Source: Aureococcus anophagefferens (lineage: Eukaryota; Sar; Pelagophyceae; Pelagomonadales; Pelagomonadaceae). Taken from it: a DNA stretch of 27,200 nucleotides. Numbering within the stretch: the stretch's first letter is position 1; every line of letters begins with the position of its first letter. The stretch is from contig NW_008705589.1 of assembly GCF_000186865.1 (NCBI RefSeq), forward strand, positions 178,507-205,706, in the 5' to 3' direction. Under the pieces are notes generated by a model that saw only the letters and a list, made by a program, of their open reading frames with translations, was not told where the DNA came from and searched no databases. Shown here one piece after another: positions 1 to 9,560 of the stretch. The position numbers and the translations under genes were made by a program.

Positions 1-70
1 TGCGGCTGGTATGCGGGTGGTATGTGCCTGCTATGCCGGTGGTATGCGCCTGCTATCCTGGTGGTATGCG
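1..70. repeat. Degenerate 22-nt tandem repeat (TATGC-rich)
   Basis: About three imperfect copies of a 22-nt unit built on 'ctgctatgccggtggtatgc' follow one another at the very start of the window, then fade into unique GC-rich sequence. The repeat may continue to the left of the window. No coding function is visible. Confidence 0.6.
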
Positions 71-1373
71 TGGTCCGGCAGACAGGGCCGGCACCCGCGT
101 CCGGGGGTCGCCTTCCCGGTGCCTGTGTATCCGCGTTTGCGGCAGGCGGACTCGTAGGGTAGTCCGTGGGGGCTGCTGGGGTCATGCGCCGAGGTGGCCG
201 GCTCGGAATCGAGGCCATGGCGTCGCCGCGCGCGCGCGAATGCGAGCTTCCCATTGGTCGATTCGAACTGAGCTGATGTTGCACTCGACTCGGCGCCGGC
301 GCTCGTCCTCCGAGAGGCAGCCCCTCGCGCTGAGGTGCTCGTGGAGCGCGACGCCTGGAGCCTAGGTGGCGGCGGTGGACACCTCGTACCCATGGGTGAC
401 TCCGGAGGTGCTCTGCTCGCGGGAATTGGCTGTGTCGTCGAACGCTTGGGCGTCGGAGCGGCAATTCCCAGTGGTTGCACAGCTTCGAGTGCCTCTGTGG
501 CAGCCCCAGGGTGGCACCACGCGCAGCCGAGCGGCAAGTACCACGCTCTAGTATGTCGGCGAGCACAGCGCCACGCCATGGACCGCGCCGTGACCGGAGC
601 CATTCGCGCGGCGGCCTCGAACGACTTGCATGGCGCACAGCGTCATCGAGTGTACCTGGTTGGCCAAGGGGCTGCTCACGTTAGTGTTGGGGCCTCCAGG
701 CAGGTCGGACGGACCCATGGACCAGATCGGACGCAAGAACGCGACCGCCAAGGTCGAGATGTGCATCACGGATCGATTCGAGCACACCGCGGCCACTGCG
801 CGCGCGCGCGGTCGCCATCACTGCGCGGACTTCCACCGAGTCTTATTCCCCCGGCCCTTTTTCCACGCGCGACGCGTCGGGTAAGGAGCGGCCTCGCCGC
901 GTTCGCGGGTTCGGGCTACTCGTCGTCACGCGCTACGGCCGGCGCCGGGGTCGAGTGCCGGGCCTTTTCCGGCAGGGCCCTCGTCGGGCGGCGGTTGCTC
1001 CGCGCTCAGGACACGTCCATACCCTGCTGATGGCGGCTCCCGCCGCGCATAAATTATAATACTTTACCATGGATGGCCGAGCCCTCAGATTAATTAAATA
1101 AACACAATAATGACGCGCGCGGGAAGTTTTTGTGTAGCGCCGCAGAAAAAAAGTGCAAGGTCCTCGCATGCCAATGGCTTGAGGCGGCGGCGCCGCCGCG
1201 GGCGCGGCCGCGAACGCCGACTCGCGGACCTGCTGCATCGGCAGCACGCGGAGTAAAATCCCGCATGGGGGGTCGGGTTTGTAAAATTCGACTGGGTCCG
1301 GCGGGGGCGTACTTGGGGAGGCGTCGGGCGACCCCCCCCTAGGTCCCCAGGGAGCTCCTGGCACTTGTTTTCT

Positions 1374-1395
1374 GGGTCGGTCGGTCGGTCGGTCG

Positions 1396-1448
<53 letters not shown>

Positions 1449-1461
1449 CGTCGTCGTCGCG
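1374..1461. repeat. Compound microsatellite (TCGG)n-(TCG)n-(CCG)n-(TCG)n
   Basis: Five copies of TCGG run into TCG triplets, then about a dozen GCC/CCG triplets, then TCG triplets again, ending in an alternating CG run. Read on the plus strand in the frame continuing to 1856 it gives poly-arginine, which is probably not translated. Confidence 0.9.
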
Positions 1462-1514
1462 CGCGCGGGGAAGTTTCGAACCTAATTCAGTCGCAGGGCA
1501 ACCGCAGAGAGGTG

Positions 1515-1856
1515 ATGAGTTGCCCCATGCCAGCTGTCACGGTATATGGACCCGGGGATGCAAAAATCGAGTCGGCGCGCCCCGCAGTCGCAGTGATCGA
1601 CAGTCTCGCCGCAGAATGCCGCCAGCAGGATTTTTCGAGCTCCCGAACCCCGTCGTCGCTGCCCGGCGCAGCACGCGCGCTTTTCGTGCACCACCTGACG
1701 CAAAACGGCGCGGTGCCGGCGCATCACATCATCGCAGCGTTATCCGTCGGTCGAAACGATGCCGTTTTGGATGATTTCGATGAGGTTTTCGATTACTACT
1801 TCAATAAATTAACCCAAACGCGTTTGCTTGTAACACCCCTGGGTCGGCGCAATTAA
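1515..1856 (+). CDS. Hypothetical short ORF, doubtful
   Basis: An ATG-started frame of 113 codons follows directly after the GC microsatellite. The C-terminal third has balanced, gene-like composition with acidic and aromatic residues, including 'DDFDEVFDYYFNKL', while the rest is low in information. I recognise no family. It could be one exon of an unrecognised gene, a decayed mobile-element fragment, or chance. No splice partner or promoter could be assigned. Confidence 0.2.
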   Translation: MSCPMPAVTVYGPGDAKIESARPAVAVIDSLAAECRQQDFSSSRTPSSLPGAARALFVHHLTQNGAVPAHHIIAALSVGRNDAVLDDFDEVFDYYFNKLTQTRLLVTPLGRRN

Positions 1857-2878
1857 TTCACGGGCCGCGCTGAGCTTACGGCGCCCGCCGTCGGAAGCGG
1901 TTGCTGGTCCAAGTAAGCAAAATCTTACCGATGGCGACGCGCGGTGGAAAATTCCAGAGTGCTGGCGAGACGAAAACCGCGAATCGTCCAGAAAAATGTT
2001 CGCAATTAATTCGAAGACCCGGCCCATTCGAACAAGCGCGTCGGTTTCTGAGGGGTGGGAACAACGAAAGTCAAGTTGTATTATCCGACCCCCTCATGCG
2101 GGATTTGGCTCGCGGGGCGCGCGCGGCTCCGGCTCCCGGCGCGCGCGCTGGAGTTCCTCGGGCACGTCTTCGCGTAGGCGCGGGCCTTGATGGCTCGTGG
2201 CCTGCGAGGAGCTCGCCGCCCGCGCCAGGACTTGAGCTCGTCGGACGACGATGTGCCGGCGCCCCAGCGCCCGCGCCGCGCTGCTTTACCGTCGTTGGGC
2301 CCAGGCGCCCGGATACCGGGCCCGAGGGGGTCCGTTGGGGATGCCCCGGGCCTGGGCATCTGTGCCAGTGCCCCCCGCATCGGTCGCAGAGAATACTCTA
2401 GTGACTACGGCGGGCGTTGCGTGCCAGCGTTTTACTGTTCCGACGTACGTAGTGGCGATGCGCGACAAGTACGCCCGCTGGATGTCGTTCTGGCCCCTCA
2501 TGTCGCCCGCCGGCGGCGGGCTTGACTAGAGGCTAGAGGCTAGCTCGGCCCCATCGAGGCCGTTTCGCGGTAACCCAGGCGTTTTTTAATGGGGCGGCGC
2601 CCCATTTGCGAATCGAAAAGGTCACCAAACCCCCGGCCAAGTCTCTATTTTCTAGGACACGGCACCTATTCGTGCGCGCTGGCCGGGGGTGGAGCTGAAG
2701 TGCGGACACTGTCCGCGCTTCAGGATGAGGCGCGGACAGGCCAAGTCTTGCGATGTGTGCGCCCCTGGAGGCCCACCGGCGGTCACACCGTGTCCTAGGG
2801 GTTCACATGGACGCCGCTGACCCGCGGCGCGCTGCAATTCGGTGCCGGCGGCGCCGAGCCGCAACGGTTTCGGACCGA

Positions 2879-3213
2879 GCGCGACCGTGGCGCCGGGGCC
2901 AGAGCGGCGCCCGCCGGGGCCGTGGACCGTACCCGCGCCCCACACACGCCCACCGTATGTTGATCGACGCGCTCCGCCGAAAGATCGTTGAAAATCGCTG
3001 GGAATCCGCCGCGGCGCGCCGCGAACTCGCTCCGCCGTAGCGCGATGCCGTGGCGCCGAGGGCCAGGCTGGCGCCCACCGACGTCGTGGACCGTACCCGC
3101 GGCTCAGACACGCCCACCGTATGTTGTTCGACGCGCTCCATCAACAAATTGTTGGAAATCGCTGGGAATCCGGCTGCGGCGCGCCGCGAACTCGCTCCGC
3201 CGTCGCGCGAGGA
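2879..3213. repeat. Tandem duplication, about 161-165 bp unit, two copies plus a third start
   Basis: Copy one starts at 2879 and copy two at 3040, and the beginning of a third is seen at about 3205. Shared landmarks are 'gtggaccgtacccgcg', 'cgcccaccgtatgttg', 'aaatcgctgggaatccg' and 'gcgcgccgcgaactcgctcc', in the same order in both copies. Small indels put the two copies in different reading frames, so the repeat is not conserved as protein. Confidence 0.8.
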
Positions 3214-3570
3214 CGCGCCGCTCGGCCGTCCGCGCGCAATTTTGCGTCGACCGATCACCATCGCTGTGTTCAGCCCGGTTCATGATCTTCAGTGAACTGC
3301 ATCTTGATGTTGCAGTGCACCTTGCCCCACTGCGCTCCTACTGCGTATCCTGCTAGTCTTCCCTTCCCTTCCTTAATTCATTCTAATCCAGTTTCAAGTC
3401 TTATAGACAGCGATCTGAAGGAGTGACTGCCAAGCAGGCATAGCGAGCACAGCGCTCCTCTGTGTCTGTGGTGTCTGTCTGGTTAGCGTCACAGCGACGT
3501 GCCAGGTAGCACCAGGCTCAGCGAGGTGGCACAGTCGCCGGACAGTGCACCTGCTGGATAGTAGCCTGAC

Positions 3571-3578
3571 TGACGTCA
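3571..3578. promoter_or_regulatory. CRE-type palindrome TGACGTCA in left LTR copy
   Basis: A perfect 8-bp TGACGTCA, the consensus for CREB/ATF-type bZIP factors, lies 180 bp before the start codon of the glycosyltransferase gene. It is identical in the other repeat copy. The sequence match is exact, but any function is inferred. Confidence 0.4.
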
Positions 3579-3585
3579 TAGCGAC

Positions 3586-3612
3586 GTTAGGAAGCTAGTA
3601 AACTATCCTAAC
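3586..3612. other. Terminal hairpin of left LTR copy
   Basis: GTTAGGA and TCCTAAC form inverted arms, and inside them TAGT and ACTA continue the pairing after a 3-nt bulge. The hairpin sits at the 3' end of the conserved repeat and is identical in the right copy (23960-23986). Confidence 0.6.
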
Positions 3613-3757
3613 TTCCTACCCATGTTGAAGGCACACCCAGCTCCTAACTATTATTATCCTATATCATTATATATCTTGTATCAGTAATAATAATATGTGG
3701 ACGGAAATCCTGCCACATAGTTTACGTGTACATGTATACACTTAGGTTCACGGTTAC

Positions 3758-5060
3758 ATGGGGGGTGGACTGTCTAACGCAGTGATCGGCGGGAAGGGCA
3801 AAAAAGTGCAGAACCCAATCGTGGGATATCCTGTTTTTTGGATAAACTTGGACCGCAGCGTCGATCGCCGCCAGCGTATGCACTCGGCACTCGAAGCCGC
3901 TGGAATCGTGGCGACGCGAGTGCCGGCCGTGGACGCAAGAAAGTATGACCCTCTTGATCAAATTGACTGCGTCACGCTGCCCCCTCCAAATAGTGACTAT
4001 GCATATCCAAAGTTTTTGATTCGTGCTTCGACCGATCGTCCTGAGACTAGGGCATGACTTGCCAGTGTGGACTTCTCTCTAACGTTGCCGGTGCGCACAT
4101 TTTGAAAACAGGTCGCACCCATCGAGATGGCAGAGGAAGTTGTCAACGTAGAATCCGCATCACTTAATGAGACGAGCAAAACGCTGGGGAAAGAGGCAAA
4201 ATTGGTTCCCCCTCGGTCGGGCCCTAAAGAGAAACTATACCTGGTGGACGGTTCCGCTGATGCTGCGTAATCATAGTGTGGAGTCATAGATGAACACGTG
4301 TAATCATCCTTGTTTAGGTATCAGGCAAAAGGGCACCTCCGTGGGCCAGCAACTATCGCAGAAAAGGCCTGTACAGTTTCGCACGCACTGGCATTGGCAC
4401 TCGCAGCCCGAAAGCTGGGTCAAAATAATGTAGAGAATCCAGCCGAACCTTACCGCAGCAAGGGTGCCCTCATCATTGAGGACGATGTTACTGTGGGCAT
4501 TGAGCAGATAGCGTCGTGGCCGGTAAGCATACCAGTAATTACAGATTCGCTGCCGCGTGACTGGGAATACCTACAACTCTACACACCGAACCCAAAGGTC
4601 GTTCGCGGCCCGCACGGTCTCTTGAGCCCACATCCCAAGCTCACTGGCGGGATGGAGACCACAACTACCGGCACACGACCCTTCGCAGTACGCAGAAGCA
4701 GTGAGTCAACGATCTGAGTATTCACATGAGGTCAACATGCGGATTGTAGGTAACAAAGTATTCGGCACCCAGGCCTATGTGGTATCGTGCAAGGGCCTCA
4801 ACAGGATTTCTGCCCTGCAGGCTAGGCGAGAGAAGATGCGAACATTACGCCTTGAGCATTGGTCTGATGTGCAACTCATTGCTGATCATTGGATTCCGTC
4901 GATATTTCCATCAGACGTCTCGTATGTTGCTACGGTGCCCACCTTGGTTGAGGATGCGTGTGTGTCAACTATTGCCCCTGGTGAGAACGCCTGGTCCCAC
5001 GATACGGTGCGTGGTCTTTACCTAGACGCTTTTCGCTGGCCTGATCGCTTTCTTCCATGA
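3758..5060 (+). CDS. Glycosyltransferase family 25 protein (multi-exon)
   Basis: Exon 1 starts at the ATG at 3758 and carries the family's opening motif 'VFWINLDRSVDRRQRM', followed by an 'RVPAVDARKY' segment. A later exon (about 4318 or 4325 to 4700) has 'ACTVSHALALALAARK' and the acidic motif 'GALIIEDDV', expected to bind the nucleotide-sugar and metal, then 'LPRDWEYLQLYT'. The last exon (4750-5060) continues with 'FGTQAYVVSCKGLNRI'. The intron 4701-4749 (49 nt, GTGAGT to TGTAG) joins these in frame. Splicing between exon 1 and the middle exon is unresolved: candidate donors are at 3943, 3971 and 4012, and an extra exon inside 4112-4243 is possible. GT25 enzymes transfer hexoses to lipids or to hydroxylysine of proteins; the substrate here is unknown. 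The N-terminus 'MGGGLS' fits an N-myristoylation signal, and no signal peptide is seen. Confidence 0.8.
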
Positions 5061-6104
5061 GTATCCGCGGGCTAGCGGTTTGCGCGGGTGAAGCTGCAAA
5101 GCGCCCAAGTGATTTAAAGCTCTGTCAGACTGCGATTTTGAGACAACCACAGCCGCGCTTGAAGGACGTTGCTGCACCGGAACACTCCGATGCTCGATTT
5201 CACAGGACAGCATGCCGCTTCCCGCACAGTGCGTATACGCAGCCTTCATGGGAGCTAGTGAAAAGGAGCACTAGTGAAAAGGAGCTCAATTTCCGGAACA
5301 CAGGGCGGTGTCCCAGTCCTCCGTAGTTGGACCGCGGCAGTTGGGACCTAGAGATCATGTCCTGGAGGCATATTTCTCCCCCTGCAGCCGAGTGGAGGGC
5401 GACTGAAGGCGCGTTTGCGGTGCCGGACCGCAGGGCCTTCGGGACTGCGGCGACCTCGGAGGAGGTGAGCTTGGCGAAGTCGAGTGGCGACGGCTCCCCG
5501 AGCCGCACCTGGCCGTTGCACCAGATGCCCCCCGGGGCTAAGTTGGCCTCCTCGTCTGTCGCCCCCCGTCGTCAACGGCCGTTCTCGTCATTCAAGTGTA
5601 GAGAAGAGCAATTCCTGGTTCCGATGGCGAACTACTGCTATCTCCCGAACTATACGGGCCAATGGAGAGGGACGTAAGCTCCTTCAAACAAGAACTCGCC
5701 TCCCGCCAGTGACATCCGATTTTTATTCAAGTTGCGGCACTTTTATTTCACCTTCATTATCAGCGGGTCCCGCCGATAGCCACACACCCTAGTAATAAAA
5801 TTTTGAAGCCACTCGGACCAAATCGCTGGCCGTTACGACCCGGCGCTTTCGGCGCATGAGCCACTGTGGGCTGCCTTGCGAGTCCCGCTGCTAAAATCCT
5901 CGTGTACAAGGGCATCCGGGGGGGCCTTCCCGCCCCTCTGGGTTGTATGTGCGCGTTGTTTTCCAAGTCTGCTGCCTGCGTTTTCGCCCCAGTTGACCTG
6001 GGCATCCAGTTGACGGCCAGCACAACGCAGTTCACCACGACTTAGCGCTGGTACCTGGAAGAATTCCGGTATTTACCCTGGTGGTACACCAACCATTATC
6101 TCCT
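5061..6104. other. Intergenic region between the convergent GT25 and DAW1 genes
   Basis: No open frame here shows a recognisable domain or a plausible exon structure. A short direct repeat ('ctagtgaaaaggag' twice) lies at about 5255-5285. The part 5370-5580 is GC-richer than its surroundings. Both neighbouring genes end here, so the region should hold their 3' ends. Confidence 0.6.
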
Positions 6105-6110
6105 TTTATT
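6105..6110 (-). terminator. Candidate polyadenylation signal AATAAA of DAW1
   Basis: On the minus strand AATAAA occurs about 36 nt after the DAW1 stop codon, a normal distance for a eukaryotic poly(A) signal. It is a short motif in an AT-rich stretch and could be chance. Confidence 0.4.
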
Positions 6111-6145
6111 TTACATTCGGGTTTTGATCAAATCACCTGTGCTCT

Positions 6146-7728
6146 CTAGCCTACGTATATCAGCTTGGCATCCGAATGGGCCATAAACAGGTAAAGTACA
6201 TTTCCAGATACGACATGTGTTGTCTTTTGATCCCGTGATGACGGTATCGCCACTATAGTTGAAAGCGCAACTAAAGATTTCGTCAGTGTGCCCCTCCAGA
6301 ATCTAGGAAAGTACAGTGGAATGATGATTTGCGGATGATGTATATGATCACTACCTGGAGGCAATCACCTGTTTCAACGTCCCAGAGTCGAGCTGTTTTG
6401 TCGCTGCTTGCTGTCAGAATGCGAACACCCTGCGGGTTGAAAGCGACCTTGGAAATTTCACCCTCGTGTCCAATAAGAATGGACTGACATGCGCCTGTCA
6501 TCGTGTTGAATACGCGCGATGTGCCGTCGGCAGATGCCGTGACTAACTTAGAGCCAGTTGCATTGTAGCATACATCCAAAATTTCATCATTGTGGCCTCG
6601 CAAAGTATGGACACATTGGCCGCTCCCGACGTCCCATACTTTGCAGGTACGATCTATCGAACCACTGATGCATAGATCAGACTGGTAATTGAACTAACAC
6701 AAATCCAAATAAATCATTAACAACACTGCATCTGCGCACCTGCGTGCTAGATATTTCGCCGTTGTGTCCAGCGAGTGTGTGAATGCAACGTCCCGTTTTC
6801 ACATCCCACAATTTCACGGTGTGATCAAATGAGCCAGTTATAATTTTCTGGCCGTTCGTATCAAAATTCAAACTCACAATCTCCGCTGTATGGCCCAACA
6901 GCGTGTGCAAACATTCTCCAGTATTCACGTCCCAGAGTCTTGCTGTATTGTCCATAGAACCTGTTGCGACTGTAGATCCATGGGGATTGAACGACAGACA
7001 AACAATTTCTGTTGCATGACCACGATAAGTGTGGAATAGATCGCCATTCTCGGCATTCCAGATTTTGCAAGTCTTGTCTATTCACACTATTACAAGCAAA
7101 TATTGTGAATTAAGATGCACCGAAGGATCCAGTAATTATCTTATCTCCCCACGGGTTGTTAAACGCGATGGCATAAACCACGTTTCGATGTCCCTCGAGA
7201 GTCAGCAACTCTTCTCCAGTCTCAGTCCGCCAAATCTTACATGTTCGATCATAACTTCCTGTGATGAATTTGTCGCCCTGCTTGTTGAACGCACAGTTTG
7301 TCAACGGCAGTATGTGCGCACGCAAAATTTTAAATAAATAATAATCACTATTCTCGTTACTTTCGAGTTTCTCAATGAGCTCTAAAATAGGAACAAGTAT
7401 CTAGACAAACAATTGTCATCGTAGCTTACTGTAAATAAGTCTTCGAAGTTGTGGCTTGCGGTTTTCACTAATGAGTGGCTCTTCGAATGTCACTTGGTTG
7501 ACAAGAACTTCAACGTCTGTCCTACGGAAGTTAAAAATATGGAGCATCATCGGATAAGTATTCAAGTACTCTGGTGTTAAGTGTAGCAAGTCTATCTCTT
7601 TTGTTTCTCTCGTCTTATCCCGCATCTCGTACTCCAAGATAACTCCAGGAGGGTAATATCGCTACGCGCTTAAATTCACACAAAGAATTGCGCAGAAGAT
7701 TTACCAGCAGGAATCGTTTCAGCTTCAT
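6146..7728 (-). CDS. DAW1: Dynein assembly factor with WD repeats 1 (DAW1/ODA16 homologue)
   Basis: Eight exons join in frame to 417 residues, close to the usual length of about 415: 7705-7728, 7570-7661, 7430-7521, 7121-7381, 6740-7077, 6355-6693, 6200-6302, 6146-6150. All seven introns are 43-52 nt with GT-AG ends. The N-terminus (MKLK, then RYYPPG, then IDLL) and the eight WD repeats match the DAW1 family almost block by block, including 'AHILPLTN', '[11 protein letters not shown]', '[16 protein letters not shown]' and the final '[10 protein letters not shown]'. In the family this cytoplasmic beta-propeller acts as an adaptor loading preassembled outer-arm dynein onto intraflagellar transport. 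The first coding exon is only 24 nt; the last is 5 nt and completes a Cys codon and the stop. If that last intron is not spliced, the frame runs on to a stop at 6111-6113, adding about 25 residues. Confidence 0.95.
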
Positions 7729-7739
7729 CGCTACAGAGA

Positions 7740-9060
7740 GTTTTTTTTTTCAAATAGAGGGTCCCTAGACCACAGGGAGCGAATGGCTGTGAGGCAGCGC
7801 GGTGGTGTGCCATCGAGGGGCTGCCGCGGGGCGTCTCAGGTCGATTTTGACGTGCGCTTCGGCGCCGCGCGCCTGCGGGCCTCGCTCGAGGCGCACCGCT
7901 CGAAGTCCCCGTCCGATTCGGTGCGGTGGGCGCCGAGTTCTGGCTGCCCATCGACTGGCTGCCACGCGCCGAGGGCATGGTGCACGCGGGGACTGCGGAC
8001 GCGGCCTTGCGCCGCGGTTCGCGGTGGCGCTGGATGGGCGGGACGCTGGGTTGGACGTGTCGGCGGCGCAGCCCAGCGCGGCGCCGGTCGCCGCGCCCCG
8101 CGTGCCCGTGGACGAGGTGAACCTGATGCCCAGCAAGATGCTGACGGATTTTTGGAAGGGCGGCCGCCCTAGGCGGAGGCGGAGACGGGCCGGCGCCGGG
8201 GCACTGGGGCCGGGGCCGAGCCGCGCGACGGGCTGGCCAAGCCGGCTCGCATCGCGCGCGAGGCTCATGGACGAGGTGGACCTGGTGCCCAGCAAGATGC
8301 TGATAGTTTTCTGGAGTGTCGTTCCAGCGGCACGGGCCAATCCCGGGACGCCGCGCGCGACGGCCCTCGTCGGCGCCAAGCGCCGGCGGCGGAGCCAAGA
8401 CCGAGCCGCCCGACGGGCCGGCCAAGCCAACTCGAAGGGCTGGCGAAAGACGCGGCGGCGGCGCGGGCCAAGCCCGGGTCGTCGTGCGCGCCGGCCCGCG
8501 TCGGCGCCAAGCGCCGGCGCTGGCGGAGACAGGCCAAGCCTGACTTCTCGGGTGCCAAGCGCCGACGCCAGGGCCGAGACCCGAGCCGCCCGTCGAGCCG
8601 GCCAAGCCGACTCGGGAGGGCCGGTAAGGCCCGTGCCAAGCACGCAGCGGGGCTGGGCCCGCTCTTACTTACTCGCCCTGTGCGAGAGATATCAGCTGGA
8701 CACGCCGCCCCTGGCAGTCGACCCCCGGCTGCCGTCCCAGGGAGGTAACGGCCGCGTAGCGGGCGTACCACGTACGTTGGTGGAAGGTCTGTTTTCGGAG
8801 CCCCGGAGGGGCGACGACTTCTGCAGACGCGCCTCCTAGGCGCGTCCGCAGGAGCTTTTTTCGACCGCGCGGGGCCCTGCCGGCAGAAAATTAAGGACAC
8901 CAGGGGCACTTCCCCCCAACGGCCTCTCCAGCCCCGTCAACGGCCCCCCAACGGATAGGAATGGCTATTGTTTTGGGTTTAGTGACCTATTTCCCTGGGT
9001 TTAGTGCCGGGAACGGCGTTTCTGGGTTTTGTCCGTCGAGAACTTGAAGCGGCGTCCTGA
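7740..9060. other. GC-rich block with decayed repeats, no convincing gene
   Basis: This is a second GC-rich island upstream of DAW1, preceded by a run of nine or ten T at about 7741-7750. Long frames are open on both strands (for example 7802-8839 on plus), but they are rich in Arg, Ala, Pro and Gly and overlap each other. That is expected from composition alone. Internal repeats are listed separately. The right end (8950-9060) has three similar 'gggttt(t/a)g' phrases. Confidence 0.55.
8106..8617 (+). repeat. Degenerate repeat of about 157-185 bp within the GC-rich block
   Basis: The phrase 'gacgaggtgaacctgatgcc' with 'cagcaagatgctga' at 8111-8146 returns as a close variant at 8268-8303. A second phrase, 'gacgggctggccaagcc' with its flanks, recurs at about 8214, 8399 and 8579. 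In one frame the first phrase reads DEVNLMPSKML and then DEVDLVPSKML, so it may derive from a coding repeat. The units are diverged and joined by GC-rich filler. Confidence 0.6.
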
Positions 9061-9089
9061 GTTTTAGAGTGCGTCACGGTTTTTTTGTT

Positions 9090-9305
9090 TTAGATAAAGA
9101 AGGGGTTGAAAGTGTCTTGATGCTCAGCATCGTCATATTCTTCATGGGTATATAACTGCGATAAGTTCTTCGCTTTCATGTTGGCTTGAACAATTCTGTT
9201 CCATGATTGGAATTGTTCTTTAATGGTGGTGTCGTTGCCACACAGAATCGGAAATGGGCTTGTGCGAGTGTCGCCCGTGTGTATTTCGGTTTTGGTTGCG
9301 ATCAC
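9090..9305 (-). CDS. Hypothetical small ORF or exon, unrecognised
   Basis: This frame has about 71 codons and ends in 'TFNPFFI' before the stop. Its composition is balanced and gene-like (acidic, Asn/Gln, aromatic residues) and differs from the GC-rich block beside it. The first in-frame codon that could start it is GTG, and there is no ATG, so it would have to be an internal or last exon whose upstream part would lie to the right on the minus strand. I found no clear splice partner and recognise no family. Confidence 0.25.
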   Translation of the reverse strand: MIATKTEIHTGDTRTSPFPILCGNDTTIKEQFQSWNRIVQANMKAKNLSQLYTHEEYDDAEHQDTFNPFFI

Positions 9306-9414
9306 AGTGCACCTGCTACCATGATAAAGCGGCGAATATCGCCCTTAGAACGCGAGTGTGATTAAGCACAATCAAAGTGCGCTTGGCGATAAGCCAGCTA
9401 CCTAGGGAGCCTAC

Positions 9415-9560
9415 ATTCCGCTCCTTGGGCTATGCTACCCTAACTCGGGACTATGCTATCCTCCCTATGCTGGGACGCTCATACTGGCCGATGCTGGCTA
9501 TGCTAAGTCTGCCTTATACTGGCTATGCGCATGCTATACTATGCTGGTGCTTCATACTAG
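9415..9560. repeat. Degenerate CTATGCT-type short repeats
   Basis: The words CTATGCT, TATGCTGG and ATACTGGC recur irregularly over about 145 bp upstream of the EF-hand/PH/FHA gene. A related TATGC-rich repeat occurs at 1-70. It looks like a decayed low-complexity repeat. Confidence 0.45.

Larger units (their letters stand above)
71..3280. other. GC-rich block without a convincing gene
   Basis: This stretch is strongly GC-rich and full of CG-rich alternating runs, unlike the more balanced composition of the genes further right. It contains many overlapping open frames on both strands, as expected where stop codons are rare, and none shows a domain or splice structure I recognise. The frame at 630-884 (+) has a somewhat gene-like stretch around 700-790 but no recognisable motif. 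A short AT-rich island lies at about 1048-1110. The microsatellite, the short ORF and the tandem duplication inside the block are listed separately. Confidence 0.6.
3285..3618 (+). repeat. LTR-like dispersed repeat, left copy (probable solo LTR)
   Basis: This segment matches 23652-23992 along its whole length in the same orientation. By eye there are about 14 substitutions and one 7-nt indel, which is missing here after 'cagtgaac'. The right copy lies behind an integrase-bearing element and a polypurine tract, so this copy is best read as a solo LTR of the same family. The segment 'atatcttgtatc' recurs after both copies (3671-3682 and 24013-24024), so the true LTR end may be near 3683. No target-site duplication could be seen. 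It lies directly upstream of the glycosyltransferase gene. Confidence 0.75.

Noticed and set aside
335..1030. Long plus-strand ORF in the GC-rich block
   Set aside because: It overlaps other long frames on both strands, lacks motifs and follows from low stop-codon frequency in GC-rich DNA.
3394..3579. Antisense 61-codon ORF present in both LTR copies (also 23768-23953)
   Set aside because: Most differences between the copies change the amino acid, so there is no sign of protein selection; the shared frame reflects only the shared DNA.
3586..3618. Helitron 3' end (hairpin followed by CTRR)
   Set aside because: The right copy reads CTAA after the hairpin but the left reads CTAC. No Rep/helicase is present, and integrase plus a polypurine tract point to an LTR element.
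7802..8839. 345-codon ORF and its minus-strand counterparts
   Set aside because: Composition-driven Arg/Ala/Pro-rich frames that are mutually overlapping; only the internal repeat phrase is worth noting.
8950..9060. Telomere-like GGGTTTA repeats
   Set aside because: Only three scattered partial matches, not a tandem array, in the middle of the contig.
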